From contig NZ_LR733275.1 in NCBI RefSeq assembly GCF_902506415.1, positions 4,187,856-4,251,855 on the forward strand: a stretch of 64,000 nt of DNA. Direction: 5' to 3'. Under the pieces are notes generated by a model that was not told the DNA's origin, searched no databases, and worked only from the letters and a program-made list of their open reading frames with translations. The translations under genes were made by a program, and so were the position numbers. This document shows, piece by piece, positions 26,533 through 33,409 of the stretch; position 1 is the first letter of the stretch, and each line of letters opens with the position of its first letter. This DNA is from Massilia sp. 9I (GTDB lineage Bacteria > Pseudomonadota > Gammaproteobacteria > Burkholderiales > Burkholderiaceae_D).

Positions 26533-27264
26533 ATGAATGTCCGGGAAACCCCGCGTGCGCTGGCACGCATCGTGGAGTGGGAGTTCGCCCAGTCCACCTA
26601 TGCCAACGTGCTGGCCGAGGTGCCGGCCGCGCTGTTCACCTGGTGGGCCGAGCATGCGCGCCGCGACTTCCCCGGCATCCCGCGTGACGCATCCTTCTAC
26701 GCCCCGGCGGCGGAAGGCTTGATGATGTTCTTCGACTGCGTGTCGGCGGCCGCAAGGACCTGCGCGCTGCCCTCGCGCGCGGCCGACTCGGTCTGGCATG
26801 CCTGGGCTGGCATGGACGCGCCCGGCCTCGAGCGCTTCTGCATCCGCCATTTCGGCTGCCCCATCCCGCACCTCGAGCGGGCGCGCATGGAGGGCGGCAT
26901 GGACGCCGCGCTCGCCGCCTGCCTGGTGCAGGCGCGCCGCCGCGTGTCGCAGCCGGCCGCGGGGCCGCATCTGCCAAGGCTGTTCACGCTGGATGCCCAG
27001 CTGGGTATGCCGCGCGGCGTCGGCTACCGCGTGATCGGCGGCCTGGTCGCCTGCTCGCCGCTGGACGAATTCGGCAATCTGGAGGACGAGGTGGTGTTCC
27101 CACGGGCGCTCAGGCCGCAGGCGCTGCTGCAGGCTTGCCTGGTCAGCCGGGACGAATACGAGGCCGTGGCGCCGAACGCCTTCGATGGCGACAGCGGCGA
27201 TGGCGACGGGGCCGCGTCCTGCGGCGGCGGCCCCGCCTGCGCGGCAGGCGACTGCGGCGGCTAG
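26533..27264 (+). CDS. Unknown protein with Cys/Gly-rich C-terminus
   Basis: 243 residues that I do not recognise as a named family. No signal peptide or membrane helix. It begins MNVRETPRALARIVEWEFAQ and is rich in Trp, Arg and Ala in its first 170 residues (LFTWWAEHARRDFPGIP, DSVWHAWAGMDAPGLERFCI). A conserved-looking middle (GVGYRVIGGLVACSPLDEFG) follows, and it ends in an acidic then Gly/Cys-rich tail (DGDSGDGDG, SCGGGPACAAGDCGG) with three cysteines. Similar Cys/Gly endings occur in some poorly characterised glycine-rich proteins, where they may bind metal or be modified. The ATG is preceded by GAGGGAA. It stands alone between a terminator and a minus-strand fragment. Confidence 0.65.
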   Translation: MNVRETPRALARIVEWEFAQSTYANVLAEVPAALFTWWAEHARRDFPGIPRDASFYAPAAEGLMMFFDCVSAAARTCALPSRAADSVWHAWAGMDAPGLERFCIRHFGCPIPHLERARMEGGMDAALAACLVQARRRVSQPAAGPHLPRLFTLDAQLGMPRGVGYRVIGGLVACSPLDEFGNLEDEVVFPRALRPQALLQACLVSRDEYEAVAPNAFDGDSGDGDGAASCGGGPACAAGDCGG

Positions 27265-27277
27265 GCGCCGACGCTCC

Positions 27278-27622
27278 TCAGAACTGAAAGCTATAGCCCA
27301 GTGTGAGCGCGCCGAAGCGCATGCGCTCGTAGCGGACCCTGGGCAGTCCGTCTGCTTCCGGGCGCGGCAGGGCGAGCCAGGTATATTGCAGCGACACGCT
27401 GGACCCGGCGGAGACACGGTAGCCCAGGCCGGCGCGCAGCTGCCATGCGAAACCGCTCTTCGAGGCCGGCCCGAAGCAACTGCAACCATCCCCCAGGCCC
27501 ACCCGCGGCATGGTGGCGCGTCCCCAGCCAATGCCTGCGCCGGCGAAGCCATCGATCGATTCGCTCAGTTGCTCGAGGCGGTAGGCATTCGCGAACAGCG
27601 CCTGGTAGCGGCCTTGGGCCAT
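27278..27622 (-). pseudogene. Remnant of an outer-membrane beta-barrel protein
   Basis: An open frame of ~114 residues. Its C-terminal part looks like the last strands of an outer-membrane barrel: WQLRAGLGYRVSAGSSVSLQY, then FGALTLGYSFQF ending in Phe, the usual BAM signal. The N-terminus (MAQGRYQALFANAYRLEQ) reads as the middle of such a protein. There is no signal peptide, and the frame upstream runs only 17 codons to a stop. The normal 5' half is therefore missing and the glycosyltransferase start region lies where it should be. I read it as a truncated gene. It could instead be a short protein of unknown function. Confidence 0.55.
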
Positions 27623-27733
27623 CGCGTCGCCGCCCAGGGTCTTGCTCGCGCCATGCTCCTGGCGCCGCCGCTATCATGGCGAGCACAGGTCAGCGGTGTC
27701 CATCGTCCGCAATAGCTGGCCGCAGGAGAGCAC

Positions 27734-29380
27734 ATGCCCGACCGTTTTGCGATGCACTACATTCCAGAATCGTTTTCCGTGGCCGGCCAGAAGCTGATGG
27801 GCCGGCAGTCGGCCGGTGTCGGCCTGGTGCAGGCGATCGGTCGCCACGATGGGTTCGCCGAACTCGGATGCTTTGCCGCCGACCGCACCCACGCGGACGT
27901 CTTCGAGGCGGCGCTGCGCGTGCATGGCTATGGCGGCGCGGTCGAGTGGGTGCCGCCATCGGCGCCGCAGCACCTCGAGCGCTTCGGCTGCCTGTACCAT
28001 CCCGCTCCAGGCATCGAGCGCCTGGCCTGGCGCCGGCTGGCGGCGGGAGAGCACCGCTACAGCCTGTGCGGCATCACCCACGCCACCGCTTCGCACGAGA
28101 TGATGAGCATGGTGACTGCGCTGCTGGTGGCGCCCGTGCGCAGCTGGGATGCGATCATCTGCACCTCGCGCGTGGTGCGCGACAGCCTGCGCGTGCTGAT
28201 CGAGGAGCAGGCCGACTACCTGCGCACGCGCCTGGCCGCCCAGCGTTTCGAACTGCCGCAGCTGCCCCTGATTCCGCTCGGCGTGCACAGCGCGGGCCTG
28301 GCCCCGGACCCAGCGCGTCGCATCGATGCGCGGGCGCGCCTCGGCATCGGCGCGGACGATGTCGCCTTCCTCTACCTGGGACGCCTGTCGCTGCACGCCA
28401 AGTCGCACCCGCAACAGATGTTCAGCGCGCTGGAACGCGCCGAGAAGGGCGGGCGGCAGGTGCACCTGATCATCGCCGGCTGGTATGCGGGCGAGGCCAT
28501 CGAGACCGCGTTTCGCGAAGCAGCGTCACTGCTGTCCCCCTCGGTGCGCTTGATCGAACTCGATGGCCGGGTGCCTGAATCGCAGCTGGACGCCTGGTCC
28601 GCCGCCGACGTCTTCACCTCGCTATCCGACAACGTGCAGGAAACCTTCGGCCTGACGCCGGTCGAGGCGATGGCGGCCGGACTGCCCTGCGTGGTCTCGG
28701 ACTGGAACGGCTACCGCGACACGGTGCGCGATGGCGTCGACGGCTACCGCATCCCGACCGTGATGCCGGGCGCGGGCGCTGGGCTCGACCTGGCGCTGCG
28801 CTACGACGACGGGGTGGACAGCTTCGACATGTACTGCGGCCACACCAGCCAGGCGGTGGCGGTGGACGGCACGCTGCTGGCGCAGGCCTATGGCCGCCTG
28901 GTGTGCGACGCCGGCCTGCGGCGCCGGCTGGGAGAGCAGGCGCGCGTCCGTGCACAGACCGAATTCGACTGGCAGGTGATCCTGGGCCGCTACCGCGCGC
29001 TGTGGGACGAGCTAGCCGAACGGCGGCGCGCCGACCCGGTACTGGCGCCGCCGTTGCCCGCGCGCGCACCGGACCGTCCCGATCCCTTCAAGCTGTTCGC
29101 GAGCTATGCGACGCGGCCGCTGACGGCGGCCTCGCTGGTGGAGCTGACGCCGGATTCCTCGCTGGCGCTGGTGAACCAGTACCGCGAACTGGCGATCAAC
29201 CGCTTCGCCGCCGCCTCGTTGCCGACGCTGGAGGATTTCGGCCGCCTGTTCGGCGCCATCGGGCCGCGCCCGGTGGAGGTGGAGGAACTGATCGACACGC
29301 TGGGGCCGTGCGACCGCCCGACGCTGCTGCGCGGGCTGGCCTGGCTGTGCAAGATGGATCTGCTGCGCGTCGTCGAATGA
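27734..29380 (+). CDS. Glycosyltransferase family 4 with unusual C-terminal domain
   Basis: 548 residues. The GT-B fold of family 4 is shown by VAFLYLGRLSLHAKSHPQQM, HLIIAGWY and the EX7E-type motif ETFGLTPVEAMAAGLPCVVS with DWNGYRDTVRDGVDGY. It probably transfers a sugar from a nucleotide-sugar donor in the cytoplasm; acceptor unknown. After ~residue 425 comes a ~120-residue extension (DPFKLFASYATRPLTAASLV and so on). It ends in what looks like a small winged-helix module (VEELIDTLGPCDRPTLLRGL, then LCKMDLLRVVE). No surface-polysaccharide cluster surrounds it. A GGAGAG Shine-Dalgarno precedes the ATG. Confidence 0.85.
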   Translation: MPDRFAMHYIPESFSVAGQKLMGRQSAGVGLVQAIGRHDGFAELGCFAADRTHADVFEAALRVHGYGGAVEWVPPSAPQHLERFGCLYHPAPGIERLAWRRLAAGEHRYSLCGITHATASHEMMSMVTALLVAPVRSWDAIICTSRVVRDSLRVLIEEQADYLRTRLAAQRFELPQLPLIPLGVHSAGLAPDPARRIDARARLGIGADDVAFLYLGRLSLHAKSHPQQMFSALERAEKGGRQVHLIIAGWYAGEAIETAFREAASLLSPSVRLIELDGRVPESQLDAWSAADVFTSLSDNVQETFGLTPVEAMAAGLPCVVSDWNGYRDTVRDGVDGYRIPTVMPGAGAGLDLALRYDDGVDSFDMYCGHTSQAVAVDGTLLAQAYGRLVCDAGLRRRLGEQARVRAQTEFDWQVILGRYRALWDELAERRRADPVLAPPLPARAPDRPDPFKLFASYATRPLTAASLVELTPDSSLALVNQYRELAINRFAAASLPTLEDFGRLFGAIGPRPVEVEELIDTLGPCDRPTLLRGLAWLCKMDLLRVVE

Positions 29381-29387
29381 TGCGCGT

Positions 29388-29408
29388 GTCCGGGCCGCCG
29401 GCCCGGAC
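29388..29408. terminator. Hairpin between convergent genes
   Basis: A perfect 9-bp GC-rich stem (29388-29396 with 29400-29408) with a 3-nt loop, between the glycosyltransferase and doxX, which converge. No T-run, so termination is not certain. Confidence 0.4.
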
Positions 29409-29422
29409 TATCCGTACTGCGC

Positions 29423-29857
29423 TTACGCGGCTTGCGGCAGGCTCTTGCGAGCCGCGGCTGCATCCATGCTGTAGGCGCCGGCGCCAAACGCCACCACCTG
29501 CAGCAGGCCACCGGCCATCGCGATGTTCTTCATGAAGTGGATCAGCTGGTTCTGGTCGCCCAGCGCATTATGGAAGACCAGTGCGGTCACCACCGAGAAG
29601 GCTGCCAGCACGGCGGCCACCAGGCGCGTCTTGATGCCCAGCGCCAGCATCACGCCGCCACCCAGTTCGATCGCCACCGCGGCGATCAGGCCGAGCGTGG
29701 CGAAGGGCAGTCCGTTTGACTCGATGTAGCCGATGGTGCCGGCCGGGGCCAGTGCCTTGCCGATGCCGCTGAAGACGAAGATCGCGGCGAGCAGCACGCG
29801 GCCGATGGCCGGCACGGCGGATTGGCTGGAGGACGATTGGGTAGCGATGGTGTTCAT
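29423..29857 (-). CDS. DoxX family membrane protein
   Basis: 144 residues, four membrane helices (IGRVLLAAIFVFSGIGKALA, LGLIAAVAIELGGGVMLALG, LVAAVLAAFSVVTALVFHNA, FMKNIAMAGGLLQVVAFGAG). The DoxX pattern is clear: FVFSGIGK, ELGGG and FMKNIAMAGG. DoxX-type proteins are quinone-linked or of unknown redox function; members near LysR regulators are often stress or electrophile inducible. An AAGGAG ribosome site precedes the ATG. Transcribed divergently from the LysR gene across a shared operator region. Confidence 0.9.
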   Translation of the reverse strand: MNTIATQSSSSQSAVPAIGRVLLAAIFVFSGIGKALAPAGTIGYIESNGLPFATLGLIAAVAIELGGGVMLALGIKTRLVAAVLAAFSVVTALVFHNALGDQNQLIHFMKNIAMAGGLLQVVAFGAGAYSMDAAAARKSLPQAA

Positions 29858-29932
29858 GGCAGCTCCTTATGAGTGACTGTGTGGTTTGTCTGGCGCAGTG
29901 GTTTGTCGCTGCGATGGAGTCATCTTAGGCAG

Positions 29933-29961
29933 TCGAGACCAATCGAGGAAGCCTATATAAT
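29933..29961 (+). promoter_or_regulatory. Promoter of the LysR gene
   Basis: A perfect -10 TATAAT at 29956-29961 with TCGAGA (4 of 6 to consensus) 17 bp upstream at 29933-29938. The start point would fall inside the inverted repeat at 29961-29979, 25 bp before the ATG. Confidence 0.6.
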
Positions 29962-29979
29962 TCGATATCACCTATCGAA
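29961..29979. promoter_or_regulatory. LysR-type operator between doxX and the LysR gene
   Basis: TTCGATA-N5-TATCGAA, a perfect 7-bp inverted repeat containing the T-N11-A core of LysR regulators. It overlaps the LysR promoter's start region and the left edge of its Shine-Dalgarno, consistent with self-repression and control of divergent doxX. Confidence 0.7.
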
Positions 29980-29990
29980 GGAGTAGATGG

Positions 29991-30887
29991 ATGCTCGACG
30001 GGCTCACCATGGACCAGCTGCGCACCTTCATCGCCGCGGCGGACGAAGGCAGCTTCTCGGCGGCCGGGCGCAAGCTGCGGCGTGCGCAGTCGGTGGTCAG
30101 CCACACGCTGGCTAACCTGGAGCTGCAGGTGGGCTTCGCGCTGTTTGACCGCAGCGGACGCTATCCGCAGCTCACCGAGGCCGGATGCTCGCTGCTGGAG
30201 CAGGCGCGCGAGGCCGCCGACAGCATGGACGCCTTCAAGGCCAGGGCGCGCACGCTGGCGGAGGGACTCGAGCCCGAACTCGCGGTCGCGGTCGACGTCA
30301 TGTTCCCGATCGCGACGCTCACCAATGCGGTGCAGGCCTTCCATCGCAAGTTCCCGACCACGCCGCTGCGTTTGTACGTGGAAGCGCTGGGCGCGGTGGT
30401 GCAGCCGCTGCTCGATGGCCGCTGCCGCATCGCGGTGGTCGGATCGCTGCCCGACATCCCGCAAGGATGCGCCTCCGAATACCTCACCGCGATCCCTTCG
30501 GCCACCGTTGCGGCGCCGGGACACCCGCTTTCAAAAATAAAGGGCACTGTCTCGCGCATCGAGATGTCAAAGCATGTGCAGCTGGTACTCACCGACCGTT
30601 CGTCGCTGACTGCGGGCCGCGAGTTCGGCGTGCTGTCGCCGCTGGTGTGGCGGCTGGCGGATCTCGGCGCCAAGCACGCGTTCCTGCGCGCGGGCCTCGG
30701 GTGGGGCAGCATGCCGCTGCATATGGTGGCGGACGATCTCGCCGATGGCGGCTTGCAGCGACTGCGATTGAAAGCGCATCCATTGTTGGGAACGGCGTTC
30801 TCAATGAATGCGATCTGGCTCAAAGACCAGCCGCCGGGACCGGCGGGAAGGTGGTTTGTCGATCAGTTGAAATGCGGTTCCGTGTGA
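29991..30887 (+). CDS. LysR family transcriptional regulator
   Basis: 298 residues. The N-terminal winged HTH is MDQLRTFIAAADEGSFSAAG, then LRRAQSVVSHTLANLE and LFDRSGRYPQLTEAG. The C-terminal periplasmic-binding-like effector domain follows (LAVAVDVMFPIATLTNAV onward). It starts 25 bp after a perfect inverted repeat and diverges from doxX, so it most likely regulates doxX and itself. Its effector is unknown. An AAGGAG Shine-Dalgarno at 29978-29983 sets the start at 29991 over a nearby ATG at 29986. Confidence 0.92.
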   Translation: MLDGLTMDQLRTFIAAADEGSFSAAGRKLRRAQSVVSHTLANLELQVGFALFDRSGRYPQLTEAGCSLLEQAREAADSMDAFKARARTLAEGLEPELAVAVDVMFPIATLTNAVQAFHRKFPTTPLRLYVEALGAVVQPLLDGRCRIAVVGSLPDIPQGCASEYLTAIPSATVAAPGHPLSKIKGTVSRIEMSKHVQLVLTDRSSLTAGREFGVLSPLVWRLADLGAKHAFLRAGLGWGSMPLHMVADDLADGGLQRLRLKAHPLLGTAFSMNAIWLKDQPPGPAGRWFVDQLKCGSV

Positions 30888-30998
30888 TAGTTAACGGACG
30901 AATGCGCAATCGCATGTTTAAGTGCGAAAAACATGATTTGTTTTGAGGTGTTCGGGTTGCGCACTCACAAAGTTTTCGTGTAATTTACGTGTTTGAAT

Positions 30999-31026
30999 TT
31001 GTCAAAACGTGAACATGTGATATTGT
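30999..31026 (+). promoter_or_regulatory. Candidate promoter in the gene-free region
   Basis: TTGTCA (30999-31004, 5 of 6) and TATTGT (31021-31026, 4 of 6) with a 16-bp spacer. Transcription would begin near 31033, at the base of a stem closed by GTGCAT/ATGCAC. It precedes a terminator-ended structured stretch with no credible coding sequence. Confidence 0.5.
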
Positions 31027-31032
31027 CGCGTG

Positions 31033-31150
31033 CATCCGGGCAGTAATCGATCGAATAATAGGACACTGATTCAATCAGTATGCACTTAAGCGAAGCGAAA
31101 AGAACAAGCCGCACTGCCTGACCGAGTTCAGGCAAGGCGGCTTTTTCTTT
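31033..31150 (+). ncRNA. Candidate small RNA, ~118 nt
   Basis: A gene-free stretch with a plausible promoter at 30999-31026 and a terminator at its end. Near its 5' end, arms GTGCAT (31030-31035) and ATGCAC (31080-31085) enclose an ACTGATT/AATCAGT hairpin at 31065-31079. The 3' end is a two-part stem (AAGCCGC/GCGGCTT outside, GCCTGA/TCAGGC inside) followed by TTTTTCTTTT. I do not recognise a known RNA family. It might instead be the first part of a long leader of the H1-like gene. Confidence 0.45.
31106..31150 (+). terminator. Intrinsic terminator in the gene-free region
   Basis: Outer stem AAGCCGC/GCGGCTT (31106-31112 with 31137-31143) and inner stem GCCTGA/TCAGGC (31116-31121 with 31128-31133), followed by a T-rich run (31142-31150). 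It is ~220 bp after the LysR stop and ~225 bp before the next gene, so it most likely ends a separate short transcript. Confidence 0.75.
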
Positions 31151-31207
31151 TCGCGCCCGCAAGGGTAGCGATGTGAAAACGCGTTGAGTCGGTTACCTAG
31201 CGACGTT

Positions 31208-31332
31208 GGCTGAAGCGCTGCAACTGTGAGGAGTTGCAGCAGTTCAGCCGGTGCCGGATTCATTGGCCCAAATCGCCTGACGGTTTGGTCCGATGAATAA
31301 TTCGCCCGCCACAGTTTGGGTGGGCGGGTTTT
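31208..31332 (+). ncRNA. Three-hairpin structured RNA element before the H1-like gene
   Basis: Three stem-loops in a row. Hairpin 1 (31208-31249): a 7-bp outer stem GGCTGAA/TTCAGCC, a 2x2 internal loop, and a 9-bp inner stem GCTGCAACT/AGTTGCAGC. Hairpin 2 (31258-31298): nine outer and eight inner pairs with one mismatch and two G-U pairs. Hairpin 3 (31305-31328): CCCGCC/GGCGGG followed by TTTT, terminator-like. It ends 44 nt before the H1-like ATG. It could be a riboswitch-like or attenuating leader, or the end of a separate small RNA. I recognise no known class. With the stretch before it, this fills the 488 bp between the LysR gene and 31376. Confidence 0.55.
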
Positions 31333-31375
31333 AAAACTTGAGCGTATTTCTCATCGCAGATGAAGGAGAATCAAA

Positions 31376-32710
31376 ATGGCAACCGCTAAGAAACCAGCAG
31401 CAAAGGCTGCAGCTGAAAAACCGGCAGCAAAGAAAGCCGCCGCTAAACCTGCAGCCAAGGCCGCATCGGCCAAGGCGCCGGCAAAGGCGGCCGCCAAGCC
31501 AGCCGCTAAGCCTGCTGCAAAGAAAGCTGCAGCAACCAAGACCACCGCCACCAAGTCGGCGGCAAAGCCGGCAGCAAAGAAAGCTGCAGCGAAACCGGCA
31601 GCTAAACCTGCTGCAAAGAAAGCAACTGCTAAGCCAGCAGCAAAGCCGGCAGCGAAGAAAGCTGCAGCGAAACCGGCGGCTAAGCCTGCTGCAAAGAAAG
31701 CAACTGCTAAACCGGCAGCAAAGCCGGCAGCGAAGAAAGCAGCCGCTAAACCGGCAGCAAAGAAAGCCGCTGCTAAACCAGCAGCAAAGAAAGCAGCCGC
31801 TAAGCCGGCAGCAAAAGCTGCAAGCAAGTCGGCAAGCAAGTCGGCAGCCAAGCCTGCAGCAAAGAAAGCCGCTGCTAAACCGGCAGCTAAGAAAGCCGCT
31901 GCAAAGCCGGCAGCCAAGGCAGCTACCAAATCGGCAGCGAAATCGGCAGCCAAGCCAGCAGCAAAGAAAGCCGCTGCTAAACCGGCCGCCAAGAAAGCCG
32001 CTGCTAAGCCGGCCGCTAAGAAGGCAGCCGCTAAACCAGCCGCTAAAAAGGCAGCTGCAAAACCGGCAGCCAAGAAAGCCGCAGCTAAACCGGTAGCAAA
32101 AGCCGCCGCCAAGCCAGCAGCCAAGAAAGCAGCCGCGACCAAAACCGCAGCGACCAAATCGGCTGCAAAGCCGGCAGCAAAGAAAGCGACCGCGACCAAA
32201 ACCGCCGCTAAACCTGCTGCAAAGAAAGCCGCCGCACCGGCCAAATCGGCCGCCAAGCCGGCAGCAAAGAAAGCCGCTGCTAAACCGGCTGCCAAAAAAG
32301 CCGCTGCTCCAGCTAAAGCCGCTGCTCCGGCAAAATCGGCTGCTCCGGCTAAAACCGCTGCTACCAAAACTGCTGCGACCAAATCGACTGCTGCCAAATC
32401 GACCGCTACCAAATCCGCCGCCAAGCCTGCTGCAAAGCCGGCCGCAAAAGCGGAAGCCAAGCCGGAAGTGAAGGCCGAATCGAAGCCGGAAACCAAGGCC
32501 GAAGCCAAGCCGGAAGTGAAAGCCGATAGCAAGGCCGACACCAAGGCGGATTCGAAAGCCGATTCGAAGTCGGATTCGAAAGCCGATTCGAAGACCGATT
32601 CGAAATCGGACAGCAAGGGTGACAGCAAGGCAGCCGCACCGGCTACCGCAGCGAAAACCACGCTGTCGCCGGCAGCAGCCTGGCCTTTCCCGACCAGCAG
32701 CCGCCCGTAA
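31376..32710 (+). CDS. Histone H1-like lysine/alanine/proline repeat protein
   Basis: A 444-residue, extremely low-complexity basic protein. Residues 1 to ~355 consist of irregular repeats of AKPAAKKAA type, as in eukaryotic H1 tails, AlgP of Pseudomonas and betaproteobacterial histone H1-like proteins. From about residue 360 the composition changes to acidic/basic alternation (AEAKPEVKAESKPETKAEAK, then repeats of DSKAD and SDSK). It ends with a neutral SPAAAWPFPTSSRP. It should bind DNA without sequence preference and compact or bridge the nucleoid; the mixed-charge tail may tune binding. AAGGAG at 31363-31368 sets the start. Repeat number is probably variable between strains through slippage. 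Confidence 0.88.
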   Translation: MATAKKPAAKAAAEKPAAKKAAAKPAAKAASAKAPAKAAAKPAAKPAAKKAAATKTTATKSAAKPAAKKAAAKPAAKPAAKKATAKPAAKPAAKKAAAKPAAKPAAKKATAKPAAKPAAKKAAAKPAAKKAAAKPAAKKAAAKPAAKAASKSASKSAAKPAAKKAAAKPAAKKAAAKPAAKAATKSAAKSAAKPAAKKAAAKPAAKKAAAKPAAKKAAAKPAAKKAAAKPAAKKAAAKPVAKAAAKPAAKKAAATKTAATKSAAKPAAKKATATKTAAKPAAKKAAAPAKSAAKPAAKKAAAKPAAKKAAAPAKAAAPAKSAAPAKTAATKTAATKSTAAKSTATKSAAKPAAKPAAKAEAKPEVKAESKPETKAEAKPEVKADSKADTKADSKADSKSDSKADSKTDSKSDSKGDSKAAAPATAAKTTLSPAAAWPFPTSSRP

Positions 32711-32750
32711 TTCCGGCTCGATAGCGAGTCTTGCCTGGATCAGGCAAAAT

Positions 32751-32786
32751 ACCGCTGTGTGATCTTTCACACGGCGGTTTTTTTTT
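32751..32786 (+). terminator. Intrinsic terminator of the H1-like gene
   Basis: A 12-bp stem (32751-32762 with 32767-32778, one G-U pair), TCTT loop and nine T residues. A small hairpin TTGCCTG/CAGGCAA (32731-32747) sits just before it. Confidence 0.88.
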
Positions 32787-32797
32787 GAGGAGCCTAC

Positions 32798-33325
32798 GTG
32801 CTGTCCATTCTCCAGTTTATCGTCGATACCGCTGCCGGCCTGCTTGGCGCGCTGCTCCTGCTGCGCTTCTGGATGCAGGCGACCCGCGTGCGCCCGCCGC
32901 AGCAGATCGGCCAGTTCACCTTCACCCTGACCGACTGGATGGTGCTGCCGTTGCGGCGCCTGGTGCCGGGCATGGGCGGCTATGACTGGGCGAGCCTGAT
33001 CGGCGCCTTCCTGGTGGTGCTGCTTGCCAGCTCGCTGCTGCTGGTCGCCGGCGCGCCGGGGGAGATGGTGCTGCTGCACGCGCTGCACCGCTTCCTGACC
33101 TGGATCCTGTACGGCTTCATGGCGCTCCTGATCATCGACGCGATCTTCAGCTGGGTGAACCCGCATGCGCCGCTGGCGCCCTTCGTGCACGCGCTGAATA
33201 CGCCGATCCTGCGCCCGATCCGGCGCGTGGTGCCGCCGATCGGCGGGATCGATCTGTCGGTGCTGGTGGCGGTGATGCTGATTCAGATTCTGCTGTTCGT
33301 GCTGAGGCAGGTCTTCTACGGCTGA
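32798..33325 (+). CDS. YggT family membrane protein
   Basis: 175 residues with two YggT repeats, each a pair of membrane helices around a conserved motif: FTFTLTDWMVLPLRRLVPGM in the first and HALNTPILRPIRRVVPPIGG in the second. YggT proteins are inner-membrane proteins linked in some bacteria to osmotic shock resistance, cell division or membrane protein assembly; no defined activity. It starts at a GTG with GAGGAG upstream. The preceding terminator is only ~12 bp away, so its own promoter must overlap that terminator, or it depends on read-through. Confidence 0.88.
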   Translation: MLSILQFIVDTAAGLLGALLLLRFWMQATRVRPPQQIGQFTFTLTDWMVLPLRRLVPGMGGYDWASLIGAFLVVLLASSLLLVAGAPGEMVLLHALHRFLTWILYGFMALLIIDAIFSWVNPHAPLAPFVHALNTPILRPIRRVVPPIGGIDLSVLVAVMLIQILLFVLRQVFYG

Positions 33326-33355
33326 CGGCATCGACGCTGTTCTGCTGCACCAAAA

Positions 33356-33383
33356 AAAATGGGTCCTCGCGAGGACCCATTTT
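33356..33383. terminator. Bidirectional intrinsic terminator
   Basis: A perfect 28-bp palindrome (AAAATGGGTCC...GGACCCATTTT) with A- and T-runs on its sides, between the YggT gene and the minus-strand kinase gene, which converge. Confidence 0.9.
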
Positions 33384-33409
33384 CTTGTGCGCAGCTTGCG
33401 CGCGTGCGA

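Noticed and set aside
30965..31162. A 65-codon minus-strand frame in the gene-free region
   Set aside because: It crosses a strong terminator and the stem-loops, lacks a ribosome site and has no recognisable sequence.
31376..32450. Short regular DNA repeats that might suggest a CRISPR array
   Set aside because: They are in-frame codon repeats of a low-complexity protein with no unique spacers and no cas genes.
31331..33331. Minus-strand frames of 666 and 436 codons opposite the H1-like gene
   Set aside because: They are mirror translations of the KAAAKPA repeats (Cys/Arg/Phe- or Ala/Leu/Phe-rich) with no domain; the plus-strand frame has a ribosome site and terminator.
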